Notes under the pieces: generated by a model | What the model saw: only the letters and a program-made list of their open reading frames with translations | Databases searched by the model: none | Told to the model about the DNA's origin: nothing | Position numbers and translations under genes: made by a program | NCBI RefSeq assembly: GCF_025362475.1 | Contig: NZ_JANYGH010000034.1 | Coordinates: 46,287 to 110,286 of the forward strand | Length of the DNA stretch: 64,000 nucleotides | DNA from: Mucilaginibacter sp. | GTDB lineage: Bacteria > Bacteroidota > Bacteroidia > Sphingobacteriales > Sphingobacteriaceae | Direction: 5' to 3' | Shown here: positions 42,430 to 51,343 of the stretch, in pieces | How positions within the stretch are numbered: position 1 is the stretch's first letter | How the letters are laid out: each line of letters begins with the position of its first letter

Positions 42430-43059
42430 CTAAAAATGTGTAAGTACCTCGTTGACTACCCTGGCCGGGTTGCCATACGCCACAGAATTGCCGGCAATGT
42501 TGTGGGTAACCACTGAGCCGGCTCCTATGGTAACATTAGAGCCAATTATTAGCCGTGGTAAAATAGTTGCATTGGCGCCTATGCTGCAATTGGAGCCAAT
42601 CTTTACATCTCCCAGTATGGTTGCCCGTGGTGAAATTTCGGTAAATTCGCCAATTTGAACACCATGATGAATTTGGGCTCCGGTGTTTATTAAGCAACCT
42701 TTTCCAATTACAACTCCCGAGCCAATGAAACAATTTTTCATCACATCGAAACATAAATTATTTACAAATTGACTAAATGTAGATGTGATGGATTTTAACG
42801 GGCAATACACCCCTCCCAGTTTAACAAACTTGTTGAAAAGAAACCGCCTTTTAGCAGGATCGCCAATGCCTAAAATGAAATTGAATTTACCATGTGAAAT
42901 ACCTCTAATATCATCAGCTGATTTCAGTACATCGTAATTCCGCAATCTGACGTTTGAAATATTGATGTCGTCATAGAAAAACATCTCATCAGTTACCGGA
43001 TTTTCCAATAACACATCCAGCACTTCTAATGCGTGTCCGCCTGCTCCAATTACTATCAT
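42430..43059 (-). CDS. NeuD/PglD-like sugar O-/N-acetyltransferase
   Basis: 209 residues. N-terminal Rossmann-like PglD_N domain (MIVIGAGGHALEVLDVLLEN), then a left-handed beta-helix of hexapeptide repeats (about 95-205: GKGCLINTGAQIHHGVQIGE, IGSNCSIGANATILPRLIIG), with the HH pair as the likely catalytic base. The family acetylates UDP-linked or sialic-acid-type sugars for surface glycans using acetyl-CoA. No sugar-synthesis neighbours are present except a GT2 across the gap. Confidence 0.88.
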   Translation of the reverse strand: MIVIGAGGHALEVLDVLLENPVTDEMFFYDDINISNVRLRNYDVLKSADDIRGISHGKFNFILGIGDPAKRRFLFNKFVKLGGVYCPLKSITSTFSQFVNNLCFDVMKNCFIGSGVVIGKGCLINTGAQIHHGVQIGEFTEISPRATILGDVKIGSNCSIGANATILPRLIIGSNVTIGAGSVVTHNIAGNSVAYGNPARVVNEVLTHF

Positions 43060-43587
43060 GTCAATTCGTTTTTTGTATTATTTGGTCTATTTCATTTAAA
43101 TGCTTTAGGTTATTGCCTGCTTCATTAAAATTTTTAATTCTTAAAAAAAATCAACATTTAATATTGATATGAACCCGGCTTTGAGACATGTGTTTATTGC
43201 AATAAACGTACCAACGCTATTTTTTAGTGTTCATTAATGGATTCGTTTTTCAGATAATTTAAAATGCTTTTCAGCTGTAAATCAGATGTGAAACAGACAT
43301 GTATTTTTTTGCCGGTTTGTGTCTAATTGTAAAGAGATTTTACACTTTTTGTAAAACATTTGGTTGCTATTTACAATTTTATAAATTATTACAAATTTCT
43401 ATAGTATTGACTTTCAATTAAATACATTTGGAAAATAAACTTTGGGCTAAGCAATATTTGCAGGGTTTTGCAGACATTAAATTAAAACGGTATGTAATAA
43501 AGGGCACAAGTTGCTTACAACCTGCATTATCTAATTTAACCTTTAGCTAATTTTATCGTTTGCAAAATAAACCGAAATGAGTGAGTT
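43060..43587. other. Long AT-rich intergenic region
   Basis: 528 bases between the divergent acetyltransferase and GT2 genes. No ORF above background, no tRNA and no clear hairpin. AAACTTTG (43438-43445) and AATATTTG (43454-43461) are 7/8 matches to the -7 box pointing to the GT2 gene, with a leader over 120 bases. Otherwise empty; it may be the scar of a lost gene. Confidence 0.4.
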
Positions 43588-44448
43588 ATGATGAAAAAGC
43601 GCGAATTAGTGGTAAGCATATGCTGTATTACTTTCAACCAAAAACAATTTATTTTCCAGGCGCTTGATGGCTTTATCATGCAGCGAACGAATTTTAAATT
43701 TGAAATTGTAATTGGAGACGATTGCTCAACCGATGGTACATCGGAGGTTGTGAAATTTTTTAAAGAAAGCTATCCTACAAAAGTTACAGTGATTGCAAAT
43801 GAAAAAAATAAGGGTTGTTATTATAACCTGATGAACACACTTAAAGCTTGTAAAGGTAAATACATTGCGCTTTGTGAAGGTGATGACTATTGGACAGATG
43901 AGCATAAATTACAAAAACAGGTCGATTTTTTAGATCAGCATCCCGAATACATAGTTTGTTGCCATTACACCCGGGTAATTGACGCGTTTGGCAAAACGCT
44001 GCACGAACACCCAAATCCGGTACCGCGTGAATATACATACCTCGATTTACTTGTGGGGAAGCAGGAAGAAACCAAAACAGCCACCGTGGTATATCGTAAT
44101 GTACCGCAGGTAAACCAGTTTTTCCAGAAGCCCTGGTATTTCAACGTTTTTGCTGCCGATAAGCTATTAAAGATTTTTGCAACCTATACCACAGGCCTTA
44201 AAATATATGTTATGCCAGAGGTAATGAGTTGTTACCGCAACCACGTTGGCGGTATCTGGAGCATGATAAAAGATGATGCGCGGATGGAAATGATGATCAG
44301 TGATTTTAATTTGATCATTAAACAATTTGGCTATCCCGTAAGGGAGAAAAGAAAGCTATTGCTGCTTTACATAAAAAGATATTTATTATTTGAGCTTACA
44401 CGATATAAAATGCGGAAGGCTTACAACACCGTAAAATACCTGCTTTAA
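43588..44448 (+). CDS. Family 2 glycosyltransferase
   Basis: 286 residues. GT-A fold: VSICCITFNQKQFIFQALDG, then VIGDDCSTDGTSEVVKFF, and LCEGDDYWTDEHKLQ with the DD at 99-100 that binds metal and nucleotide sugar. The C-terminal half has a conserved PEVMSCYRNHVGGIWS block seen in polysaccharide-forming GT2 enzymes. No membrane helices. Predicted to add a sugar in surface polysaccharide or lipopolysaccharide synthesis; donor and acceptor unknown. An ATG one codon later is equally possible. Confidence 0.88.
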   Translation: MMKKRELVVSICCITFNQKQFIFQALDGFIMQRTNFKFEIVIGDDCSTDGTSEVVKFFKESYPTKVTVIANEKNKGCYYNLMNTLKACKGKYIALCEGDDYWTDEHKLQKQVDFLDQHPEYIVCCHYTRVIDAFGKTLHEHPNPVPREYTYLDLLVGKQEETKTATVVYRNVPQVNQFFQKPWYFNVFAADKLLKIFATYTTGLKIYVMPEVMSCYRNHVGGIWSMIKDDARMEMMISDFNLIIKQFGYPVREKRKLLLLYIKRYLLFELTRYKMRKAYNTVKYLL

Positions 44449-44515
44449 GTATTTGAATTTATTTGCCCTGGCATGTTCGGGCGGTAATGGCGTCGATTGC
44501 CTGGGGACTACCCTT

Positions 44516-44613
44516 TTTGTCATCCTGAACATAGTGAAGGATCTGTTCGCAGACTTTACAGGGCGAAGAAGCATGGCGAATAATAGATCCTTCACTATGT
44601 TCAGGATGACAAA
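44516..44613. repeat. Inverted-repeat element with perfect 29-bp arms (GTCATCCTGA family)
   Basis: Arms 44516-44544 and 44585-44613 are exact complements (TTTGTCATCCTGAACATAGT is the outer 20). The centre TCGCAGACTTTACAGGGCGA continues to GAAGCATGGCGAATAA. It lies between convergent GT2 and rng. A GTGCAGACG/CATCTGCAC pair follows near 44655-44690. Confidence 0.9.
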
Positions 44614-44707
44614 TCTTTGGGAATGTCATTTCCCTCACCCTTAAAACAAAAAATGTGCAGACGTTTTATCAACATCTGCACATCTTATAGCTGTATATCA
44701 AAAAAAC

Positions 44708-46258
44708 TTACAGTTTAATCTCTTCGTCTTTATTGGAGAAGAAGTGAAACTCGGTGATCTGGTAGGCGGGGTTACTTTTAACTTTAATCCACTGCCCGTA
44801 TTTCAGGAACCACTTCATTTGGCGGGTATAAATACCCTGTTTAATAAAGGCTTCAATGTATGGGTGCACGGATAGGGTAATGCCCTTTTCGTTTTGCTCA
44901 TCCAATATATAATTGAAGTTATTTTCAATGTCGTCCATCAGCAAAATGGTTGGCCTAATGGTACCTGTACCATTACATGTAGGGCACACTTCGCTGGTTA
45001 CAATGTTCATTTCGGGCCTTACACGCTGGCGTGTAATTTGCACCAATCCAAATTTACTCGGAGGTAAAATGGTATGCTTTGCCCTGTCCAAAGTCATTTC
45101 GGTACGCAGGTAATCAAACAGTTCTTTACGGTTCTGGGGCTTGTGCATATCAATAAAATCGATAACAACAATGCCGCCCATATCGCGTAAACGTAACTGG
45201 CGGGCAATTTCTTTAGCCGCTTCTTTGTTTACCTGGTAAGCGTTCTCTTCCTGGTTTTCTTTACTGGCTGTACGGTTACCGCTGTTCACGTCAATAACGT
45301 GTAACGCTTCGGTATGTTCAATAACCAGGTAAGCGCCGCCGGCAAGGTTTACGGTTTTACCAAAGGCTCCTTTAATCTGTTTATCAACACCAAAATGTTC
45401 AAATATAGGCTCCTTATGCTTATGCATGCGGACTATACTTTCCATATCGGGCGATATTTCATGGATGTATGACCGAATTTCTTCGAACATACCGTTATCA
45501 TTTACATAGATATGCTGAAAATCGGGGTTCAATATATCCCTTAGGATAGTTGATGTACGCCCAATTTCGCCCAAAACCTTTTTAGATGGTTCTGTTGACG
45601 GCAACCTTGTTATAAATGATTCCCACTTTGATATCAGATCAAGCAAGTCTTTTTGTAATTCCTCAACGCCTTTACCTTCAGATACCGTACGGATGATTAC
45701 ACCAAAATGCTTTGGTTTAATACTTTCAACAACCTTGCGTAAGCGGTTACGCTCTGTATTACTTTTTATTTTTTTGGAGATTGAGATTGCTTCCGAAAAC
45801 GGAACCAATACTACATATCGCCCTGCGATAGAAAGATCAGAACTTAAACGCGGTCCTTTGGTTGATATAGGTTCTTTGGCTATTTGTACCGGTATAAGCT
45901 GGCCCTTTGTCAATATATCAGAGATCTTACCTCCTTTATTGATATCGGCTTCCAGCTTAAAGCCATCCAAAAGCTTTGACTGATATCCCCCGCTACGTAC
46001 TTGCTTGGTCAGCTTAAGCAGGCTCTGCACCTGCGGACCAAGATCAAGATAATGCAAAAAGGCATCCTTCTCGTAGCCTACATCCACAAAGGCAGCATTT
46101 AAACTGGGCATAATTTTCTTTATACGCCCAAGGTAAATGTCTCCAACAGTATAATTATTGCTGGTTTGTTCTTTGTGAAGTTCTACAAGTTGTTTGTCCT
46201 GTAATAATGCAATGGTAGCCCCATTGGGGGATGAATCGATAATTAATTCTTTTATCAA
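44708..46258 (-). CDS. rng: Ribonuclease G (Rne/Rng family)
   Basis: 516 residues. N-terminal S1 RNA-binding domain (DIYLGRIKKIMPSLNAAFVD; about 36-125), RNase-H-like and DNase-I-like catalytic core with IDVNSGN and GGIVVIDFIDM (the two catalytic aspartates), and the zinc link CPTCNGTG that joins dimers. It is an endoribonuclease for rRNA maturation and mRNA decay. Start is TTG at 46258, preceded at 6 bases by GGAG, one of few good Shine-Dalgarno matches in the window. It follows HU, a TPR protein and a 29-residue protein on the same strand. Confidence 0.94.
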   Translation of the reverse strand: MIKELIIDSSPNGATIALLQDKQLVELHKEQTSNNYTVGDIYLGRIKKIMPSLNAAFVDVGYEKDAFLHYLDLGPQVQSLLKLTKQVRSGGYQSKLLDGFKLEADINKGGKISDILTKGQLIPVQIAKEPISTKGPRLSSDLSIAGRYVVLVPFSEAISISKKIKSNTERNRLRKVVESIKPKHFGVIIRTVSEGKGVEELQKDLLDLISKWESFITRLPSTEPSKKVLGEIGRTSTILRDILNPDFQHIYVNDNGMFEEIRSYIHEISPDMESIVRMHKHKEPIFEHFGVDKQIKGAFGKTVNLAGGAYLVIEHTEALHVIDVNSGNRTASKENQEENAYQVNKEAAKEIARQLRLRDMGGIVVIDFIDMHKPQNRKELFDYLRTEMTLDRAKHTILPPSKFGLVQITRQRVRPEMNIVTSEVCPTCNGTGTIRPTILLMDDIENNFNYILDEQNEKGITLSVHPYIEAFIKQGIYTRQMKWFLKYGQWIKVKSNPAYQITEFHFFSNKDEEIKL

Positions 46259-46378
46259 CTGCTACTCCATTTCTTAAAACGGCAAAAACCGTATGTAAAT
46301 AAGTGGGTAAAAAACACTCGTAATAAAAAGTTACCCACCTTTAATAAAGGCAGGTAAAATCTGCCAATTTATAGCAGC

Positions 46379-46468
46379 TTATTTCTTTTTATGTCTGTTT
46401 TTTCTTAAACGTTTTTTGCGTTTGTGGGTAGCCATTTTGTGTCTCTTACGTTTTTTACCGCTCGGCAT
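46379..46468 (-). CDS. 29-residue, highly basic protein
   Basis: ATG at 46468 to TAA at 46379. The peptide begins MPSGKKRKRHKMATHKR and ends KNRHKKK; about two thirds of residues are Lys, Arg or His and none is acidic. I recognise this sequence as one conserved next to rng in Bacteroidota. The composition is that of a small ribosomal protein that sits in rRNA. A Bacteroidota-specific ribosomal protein has been described in Flavobacterium, but I cannot confirm it is this one. It lies 120 bases before rng and 21 bases after the TPR gene. Confidence 0.75.
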   Translation of the reverse strand: MPSGKKRKRHKMATHKRKKRLRKNRHKKK

Positions 46469-46489
46469 AGTAATAATTTTTAAATGTGA

Positions 46490-47332
46490 TTAATTCTTTA
46501 ATTCCTTTATGTATTCATCAATACGTTGCCCAAACACTTGGTCGGGCATCATTTCTTTGCATTTTTGGTAAGCAGCAATTGCTTCCTTTTTCATGCCCAG
46601 TTGTTTGTAACTTTCGGCCAGGTAAAATGTTGGCTCCAGTTCTGTTTTTTGGGCAAGTAACGTTTTAAACCTTGTAACCGCTTTTTCGTACTGTCCCGAT
46701 TTCATGGCAAACATTCCTAAGTTGAGGTTTGCACTCCAATTGTTCGGGTCTTTTTTAACTACTTCAAGCAGTAAGGCTATACCTTGCATAGGGGCACCTG
46801 CGCCATTAACGTACGCTATGCCTAATCCTGTTTTACCCACAAGGCTTTCAGGTTGTAACTTTAAGGCATTTTGAAAAGCCTCTGCAGCGTTTGTTACAAA
46901 AGCAGGCTGCAATAAAGTATCCTGGGTAATTTTGTATGCATCGTTAAAACGATTACCTGCATTTAACCAATCTTCGGCTTTATTTTGCTTACGGGCCAAA
47001 GCCTGGTAGTAAAATGCTGCCGGTGCAGGCTGGTTATCATCATCCCACTGTTTTGCCAGTTGCTGTTGCAACATATCGGCATCAGTGCCTGATGCTTTTT
47101 TTAATTGCCCTTCAAGGTCGTTTATCTTAGCTGCCAAACCCGCCCCAATTGCGGCTTTGGCCGGTTCTGATACCATATCAACCGTTACTGTTGAAGCCTT
47201 GCGGCTGGTGAGCACGTTTGTTTTATCGCTTTTGGCCTCTTTGGGTTTTATTAAACCTTTAACAGGTAAATAATACAAATAGCCCATAACAATAACTATT
47301 GCTACACTTATGGCTATTTGTTTCTTATACAT
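46490..47332 (-). CDS. Membrane-anchored TPR protein
   Basis: 280 residues. One N-terminal membrane helix (KKQIAISVAIVIVMGYLYYL), a linker, then tetratricopeptide repeats from about 100 to 270 (AFQNALKLQPESLVGKTGLG, NWSANLNLGMFAMKSGQYEK, FYLAESYKQLGMKKEAIAAY). It should be a periplasmic-side or cytoplasmic scaffold; the binding partner is unknown. It begins 10 bases after the HU stop, so it shares its promoter. Confidence 0.8.
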   Translation of the reverse strand: MYKKQIAISVAIVIVMGYLYYLPVKGLIKPKEAKSDKTNVLTSRKASTVTVDMVSEPAKAAIGAGLAAKINDLEGQLKKASGTDADMLQQQLAKQWDDDNQPAPAAFYYQALARKQNKAEDWLNAGNRFNDAYKITQDTLLQPAFVTNAAEAFQNALKLQPESLVGKTGLGIAYVNGAGAPMQGIALLLEVVKKDPNNWSANLNLGMFAMKSGQYEKAVTRFKTLLAQKTELEPTFYLAESYKQLGMKKEAIAAYQKCKEMMPDQVFGQRIDEYIKELKN

Positions 47333-47342
47333 ATCTTTAAAA

Positions 47343-47636
47343 TTATTTGGTGGTTTTGTTGCCTGTTTTTACTTTCTCAACAAAAGTTTTTGCTGGTTTA
47401 AAGCTGGGCACAAAATGCTCGGGGATAATGATGGCAGTATTTTTTGAAATGTTACGTGCTGTCTTTTTTGCTCTTTTCTTTACTACAAAGCTACCGAATC
47501 CTCTAACGTAAACATTTTCGCCGCCAACCATTGAGCTTTTAACAACTTTAAAAAACGCCTCAACAGTTTCCTGCACGTCTACTTTCTCTATACCTGTCTT
47601 AGATGAGATTTCAGTTATAATTTCTGCCTTAGTCAT
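47343..47636 (-). CDS. HU/IHF family DNA-binding protein
   Basis: 97 residues. MTKAEIITEISSKTGI and the dimer core lead to the beta-arm motif VYVRGFGSFVVKKRAKKTAR, and the C-terminus AIIIPEHFVPSFKPAKTF is normal for HU/IHF. It bends and compacts DNA. It has a full -7 box and heads the HU - TPR - 29-residue protein - rng series. Confidence 0.93.
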   Translation of the reverse strand: MTKAEIITEISSKTGIEKVDVQETVEAFFKVVKSSMVGGENVYVRGFGSFVVKKRAKKTARNISKNTAIIIPEHFVPSFKPAKTFVEKVKTGNKTTK

Positions 47637-47998
47637 ATCTGATTTACTTTTATTTAATTATATAAATACTTAACTGTTTTGGGGTTGCAAAAGTATCGCT
47701 TTAAAATTTAAGAGCGAAATATTTAATAGATTTTTTTTACTCAGTACCTAAAACGCATATTTTCGTTACAAAGTATAGACAATTGGGCTTATTTACGCCG
47801 CTATATGAATACGTTTTTGGGGATGAAAGATTAGTTGAATAAAGAGTGAAAACCTGGCAATTCTCCCGGCTTTTCAAACGGCACTTTTAGCCAGTATTTT
47901 TCTTTCGTTTGGGTTATTTTATTATCCCTGTTGTTTCTTTTAATCCAGAAATCGTCCGTCTTAAATTCCTGCCACCAAAATCCATTACTTTTACATCA
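47637..47998. other. Intergenic region between HU and mutY
   Basis: 362 bases between divergent genes. It holds the HU -7 box (47688-47695) and, near mutY, TACTTTTA (47985-47992), a 7/8 match. An in-frame extension of mutY runs from 47909 but lacks a good start. Nothing else seen. Confidence 0.4.
47688..47695 (-). promoter_or_regulatory. Candidate -7 box (TACTTTTG) for the HU operon
   Basis: Full match to TAnnTTTG on the minus strand, 51 bases before the HU start codon. Confidence 0.45.
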
Positions 47999-49051
47999 AT
48001 GAATTTTACCGACGAACTGGTGCAATGGTACCTTGAAAATAAACGCGACCTGCCCTGGAGAAACACTACCGATGCTTATACCATTTGGCTGTCTGAAATT
48101 ATTTTGCAGCAAACCCGTGTTGAGCAGGGTTTGCCTTATTTTAACCGGTTTGTAGAAAAGTATCCTATAGTAAGTCATTTTGCTGCAGCCCATGAAGATG
48201 AGGTACTTAAGCTATGGCAAGGGCTTGGTTATTACTCCAGGGGGCGTAATATGCTTAAAACGGCGCGCCTTGTGCAGGAAGTATATGAGGGCGTGTTTCC
48301 GCGAAGTTATGATGAGCTGATTAAGTTGAAAGGCATTGGCGAATATACTGCCGCGGCTATAGCGTCGTTCTCGGCAAATGAGGCAAGGGCTGTTGTTGAT
48401 GGTAATGTTTACCGGGTACTGGCCCGCTATTTTGGAATTTATGATGCTATTAACTCTACCGCCGGCAAAAAGGCATTTCAGAACATCGCAAACGATTTAA
48501 TTAATACGAAAAATCCCGCGCTGCATAACCAGGCCATGATGGAGTTTGGGGCTATGCTCTGCAAGCCCAAAAATCCGGCTTGCGGCACTTGCCCGGTACG
48601 TACCGGCTGCGTGGCGTTTATCAGCAATGCAACCGCTGCCTTACCGGTAAAATTAAAAACGGTTAAAGTTCGCGAGCGCTTTTTTAACTACTTTTTAATT
48701 ACTGATGGTAACACTGTATTGATGAATAAAAGGGGCGATAAGGATATCTGGGCCAACATGTTCGATTTACCAATGGTTGAAACCTCCTCTTTACTGACTG
48801 CCGGCGAACTGGTAAAACTACCAGAAGTGGCAGCGATTTTTGGCGATGGCGCTGCCATAAATATTATAGAAGATACTCCCCCATTGAAACACATTCTTAC
48901 CCATCAGCGATTATTTGTGAGGATGATTAAAACTATTAGCACCCCCCAAATGTTAAATAAAAACTGGATATATATACCCATAGTCGATTTGCATGAATTG
49001 GCGCTTCCGAAGGTTGTTTTTATATTATTAAAAAATATTTTTAATTTGTAA
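47999..49051 (+). CDS. mutY: A/G-specific adenine DNA glycosylase
   Basis: 350 residues from the ATG at 47999. ILQQTRVEQGLPYF has catalytic Glu42; the helix-hairpin-helix LKGIGEYTAAAIASF leads to VVDGNVYRV with catalytic Asp134. The four iron-sulfur cysteines follow the pattern Cys188-x6-Cys195-x2-Cys198-x5-Cys204 (CKPKNPACGTCPVRTGC). A C-terminal NUDIX-like domain (FLITDGNTVLMNKR) recognises 8-oxoguanine. It removes adenine mispaired with 8-oxoG. ssb follows 23 bases later. Confidence 0.95.
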   Translation: MNFTDELVQWYLENKRDLPWRNTTDAYTIWLSEIILQQTRVEQGLPYFNRFVEKYPIVSHFAAAHEDEVLKLWQGLGYYSRGRNMLKTARLVQEVYEGVFPRSYDELIKLKGIGEYTAAAIASFSANEARAVVDGNVYRVLARYFGIYDAINSTAGKKAFQNIANDLINTKNPALHNQAMMEFGAMLCKPKNPACGTCPVRTGCVAFISNATAALPVKLKTVKVRERFFNYFLITDGNTVLMNKRGDKDIWANMFDLPMVETSSLLTAGELVKLPEVAAIFGDGAAINIIEDTPPLKHILTHQRLFVRMIKTISTPQMLNKNWIYIPIVDLHELALPKVVFILLKNIFNL

Positions 49052-49074
49052 ATAATTTTTCAGTCCTTTATACC

Positions 49075-49494
49075 ATGTCTGGAATAAATAAAGTTATCCT
49101 TGTTGGCCATTTAGGCAAGGATCCCGAGTTGCGAACATTAGATGGCGGGGTTGCTGTAACAAGTTTCCCCTTGGCTACTTCTGAAACCTTTAATAAGGAC
49201 GGGCGCAAGGTTGAACAAACCGAATGGCATAACATTGTTATGTGGCGTGGCCTTGCCGAGATGGCGGCCAAATTTTTGCAAAAAGGTAAACTGGTTTACA
49301 TTGAAGGTAAGCTGCGTACCCGCTCGTTTGAGGATAGGGATGGGGTTAAGAAATACACTACAGAAGTAGTTGCTGAGAACTTCACAATGCTTGGCAGAAA
49401 GAGTGATTTTGATCCTGACCTTACAAAACACGTTGCAAAACCAGGCGAATCATTTAATTATATTGAAGGGGAAGATAACGTTAACGGTTACTAA
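49075..49494 (+). CDS. ssb: Single-stranded DNA-binding protein, short form
   Basis: 139 residues. OB fold with MSGINKVILVGHLGKDPELR, TEWHNIVMWRGLAEMAAKFL, KGKLVYIEGKLRTRSF, as in bacterial SSB. The C-terminal linker is very short and ends FNYIEGEDNVNGY: there is no acidic DDDIPF-type tip, by which SSB normally recruits repair partners. It may be a second, specialised SSB, or the main one if none other exists in the genome. Probably cotranscribed with mutY. Confidence 0.93.
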   Translation: MSGINKVILVGHLGKDPELRTLDGGVAVTSFPLATSETFNKDGRKVEQTEWHNIVMWRGLAEMAAKFLQKGKLVYIEGKLRTRSFEDRDGVKKYTTEVVAENFTMLGRKSDFDPDLTKHVAKPGESFNYIEGEDNVNGY

Positions 49495-49638
49495 GCATAA
49501 TACATTTTTTAAACAACGATAATTGGATACTCTTTGCTGTTAAGCAAGGGGTATTTTTTGTGCTTTTTACTTATGGGGTGTGGATTGGAATTGTATTTTA
49601 TGCCTATATTCAGCACATAAAACCTTACCATTAGTATT

Positions 49639-51129
49639 ATGAAGTTTTTTAAGAGCCTCCTCTTCGCATGCTTGTTACCGGCCATGCTGATGGCGCAAAC
49701 TACGCCGGATATTAAAGAGTTTGATAAATATGTGCAGCAGGCAGTCACTGATTGGCATGTGCCGGGTTTGGCTATAGCTGTTGTAAAGGATGGCCGGGTA
49801 ATATTTGCTAAAGGCTATGGCCAGCGGGAGTTGGGCAAACCAGGCAACGTTGATACACAAACCATTTTTGGTATTGCATCTACAACAAAGGCACTCACAG
49901 CTGCCTGTGCCGCAATGCTGGTTGATGAGGGTAAGCTGCATTGGAGCGATAAGGTTACAGATTACCTGCCCGATTTTCAGCTCTATGACCCCTATGTAAC
50001 CCGTGAACTTACCGTTAGCGACCTGTTTCTGCATGATAGCGGCATTGGCAATACCGATTATTTATGGGGAACGATGAATATATCATCGGATGAGATCCTG
50101 CACCGGATGAGGCTGGTAAAACCTCAGTATGGCTTTAGGGCGGGCTTTGTTTATCAGAATATATTTTACATGGCCGCAGGTAAGGTTATTGAAAAAGCCA
50201 GCGGCATGCCATGGGAAACTTTTGTTCAGAAAAGAATTTTTACGCCTTTGAAAATGACACGCACGGTGCCTGTTTTTTCAAAATCCAAAGGTATGCCTAA
50301 TCAAACGGCGGCTCATGTTAAAGTTGACAGCACCATTATTGTAGTTGAAAAAGATATGACAGATGCCATCGCTCCGGCAGGTGGTGTGTGGTCATGCGTG
50401 GATGATATGGCCAAATGGGTTAACTGTATGCTGGATAGCAGCAAATACGGCAATCAGCGTTTGCTGAAACCCGAAAGCTGGGCCAGGTTGCTTAAACCGC
50501 AAACATTTGTATCGCAGGAAGAATTTTATCCAACCGCGCGCATTACCCAACCGCATTGGATCACTTATGGCATGGGTTGGTTTCAGCAGGATTATAAGGG
50601 GCAAAAGGTTGATTTTCATACCGGCAGCCTTGGTGGTTTGGTAGCTATTAACGGCATGATAGTAGACAAAAAGATAGGCGTGTATGTATTGGCCAATCTT
50701 GATCATGCAGAGGTGCGCCACGCGCTGATGTTTAAAGCCTTTGATTATTTCGCGTTGGGCGGCGATAGGGATTGGAGCAAAGAATTTCAGACTCTTTACA
50801 ACGGCTTGCGGGCCAAAGGTGAAAAAGCCGAAAAGGATTACGAAGCAAAAAGGGTAATGGATACGCACCCTACATTGGATATAAAATCCTATGCGGGGAC
50901 TTATACAGATCCGCTTTACGGCTCGGTGGTGATAACCGCAACCGGGGATAAGTTAAGCCTGGATATAAACAAGTTCCTTAGCGCCGAAGCCACCTGCTGG
51001 AACTACGATACTTTTAGAGGGCCATATGCCCGCAAGGAGTACGGCAAAGTAACCGCGACATTCAGTGTTGATGAATTTGGTAAAGTGAGCACGGTGAATG
51101 TTGATGGATTAACGTTTGCAAAGCAGTAG
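49639..51129 (+). CDS. Secreted serine hydrolase, class C beta-lactamase fold (paralog of the 7886 gene)
   Basis: 496 residues with signal peptide MKFFKSLLFACLLPAMLMA. SxxK is STTK at 81-84 (FGIASTTKALTAAC) and YxN is YQN at 172-174. A DUF3471-like C-terminal domain follows (YAGTYTDPLYGSVVITATG). Its order of motifs and the phrase WHVPGLAIAVVKDGRVIFAK mirror the paralog (WRIPGVAVCIVKDNKIV). Peptidase or esterase of unknown substrate in the periplasm. It stands alone. Confidence 0.87.
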   Translation: MKFFKSLLFACLLPAMLMAQTTPDIKEFDKYVQQAVTDWHVPGLAIAVVKDGRVIFAKGYGQRELGKPGNVDTQTIFGIASTTKALTAACAAMLVDEGKLHWSDKVTDYLPDFQLYDPYVTRELTVSDLFLHDSGIGNTDYLWGTMNISSDEILHRMRLVKPQYGFRAGFVYQNIFYMAAGKVIEKASGMPWETFVQKRIFTPLKMTRTVPVFSKSKGMPNQTAAHVKVDSTIIVVEKDMTDAIAPAGGVWSCVDDMAKWVNCMLDSSKYGNQRLLKPESWARLLKPQTFVSQEEFYPTARITQPHWITYGMGWFQQDYKGQKVDFHTGSLGGLVAINGMIVDKKIGVYVLANLDHAEVRHALMFKAFDYFALGGDRDWSKEFQTLYNGLRAKGEKAEKDYEAKRVMDTHPTLDIKSYAGTYTDPLYGSVVITATGDKLSLDINKFLSAEATCWNYDTFRGPYARKEYGKVTATFSVDEFGKVSTVNVDGLTFAKQ

Positions 51130-51180
51130 GGTAAGTATTGCTTCCGGGCCGACAAACGTGTTATAAACTAACCCATCATG

Positions 51181-51255
51181 GGTAACCTCTGCGAGGCAAA
51201 GGTAAATGCCCTGCGTTTTCTACAAACAGGTAGCACCTAACGGTGCAGAGTTGCC
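51181..51255. repeat. Possible dispersed repeat with AGCACC-TAAC-GGTGC hairpin
   Basis: TACAAACAGGTAGCACCTAA followed by CGGTGC gives a short hairpin of a kind I recall as common between genes in Bacteroidota. The outer parts (GGTAACCTCTGC and GCAGAGTTGCC) are partly complementary. No second copy is in the window. Confidence 0.4.
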
Positions 51256-51343
51256 TTTTATTGGGATATAAACAGTAAGTAACCCTAAAAAATAGTTTTT
51301 TGATTGGTTGGCTAAAATGAAGCCCCCCTTAAAATCTGCGTAT

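Noticed and set aside
43060..43587. Hidden gene in the 528-base gap
   Set aside because: All frames are broken by stops and the composition is strongly AT-rich; no RNA gene structure was recognised.
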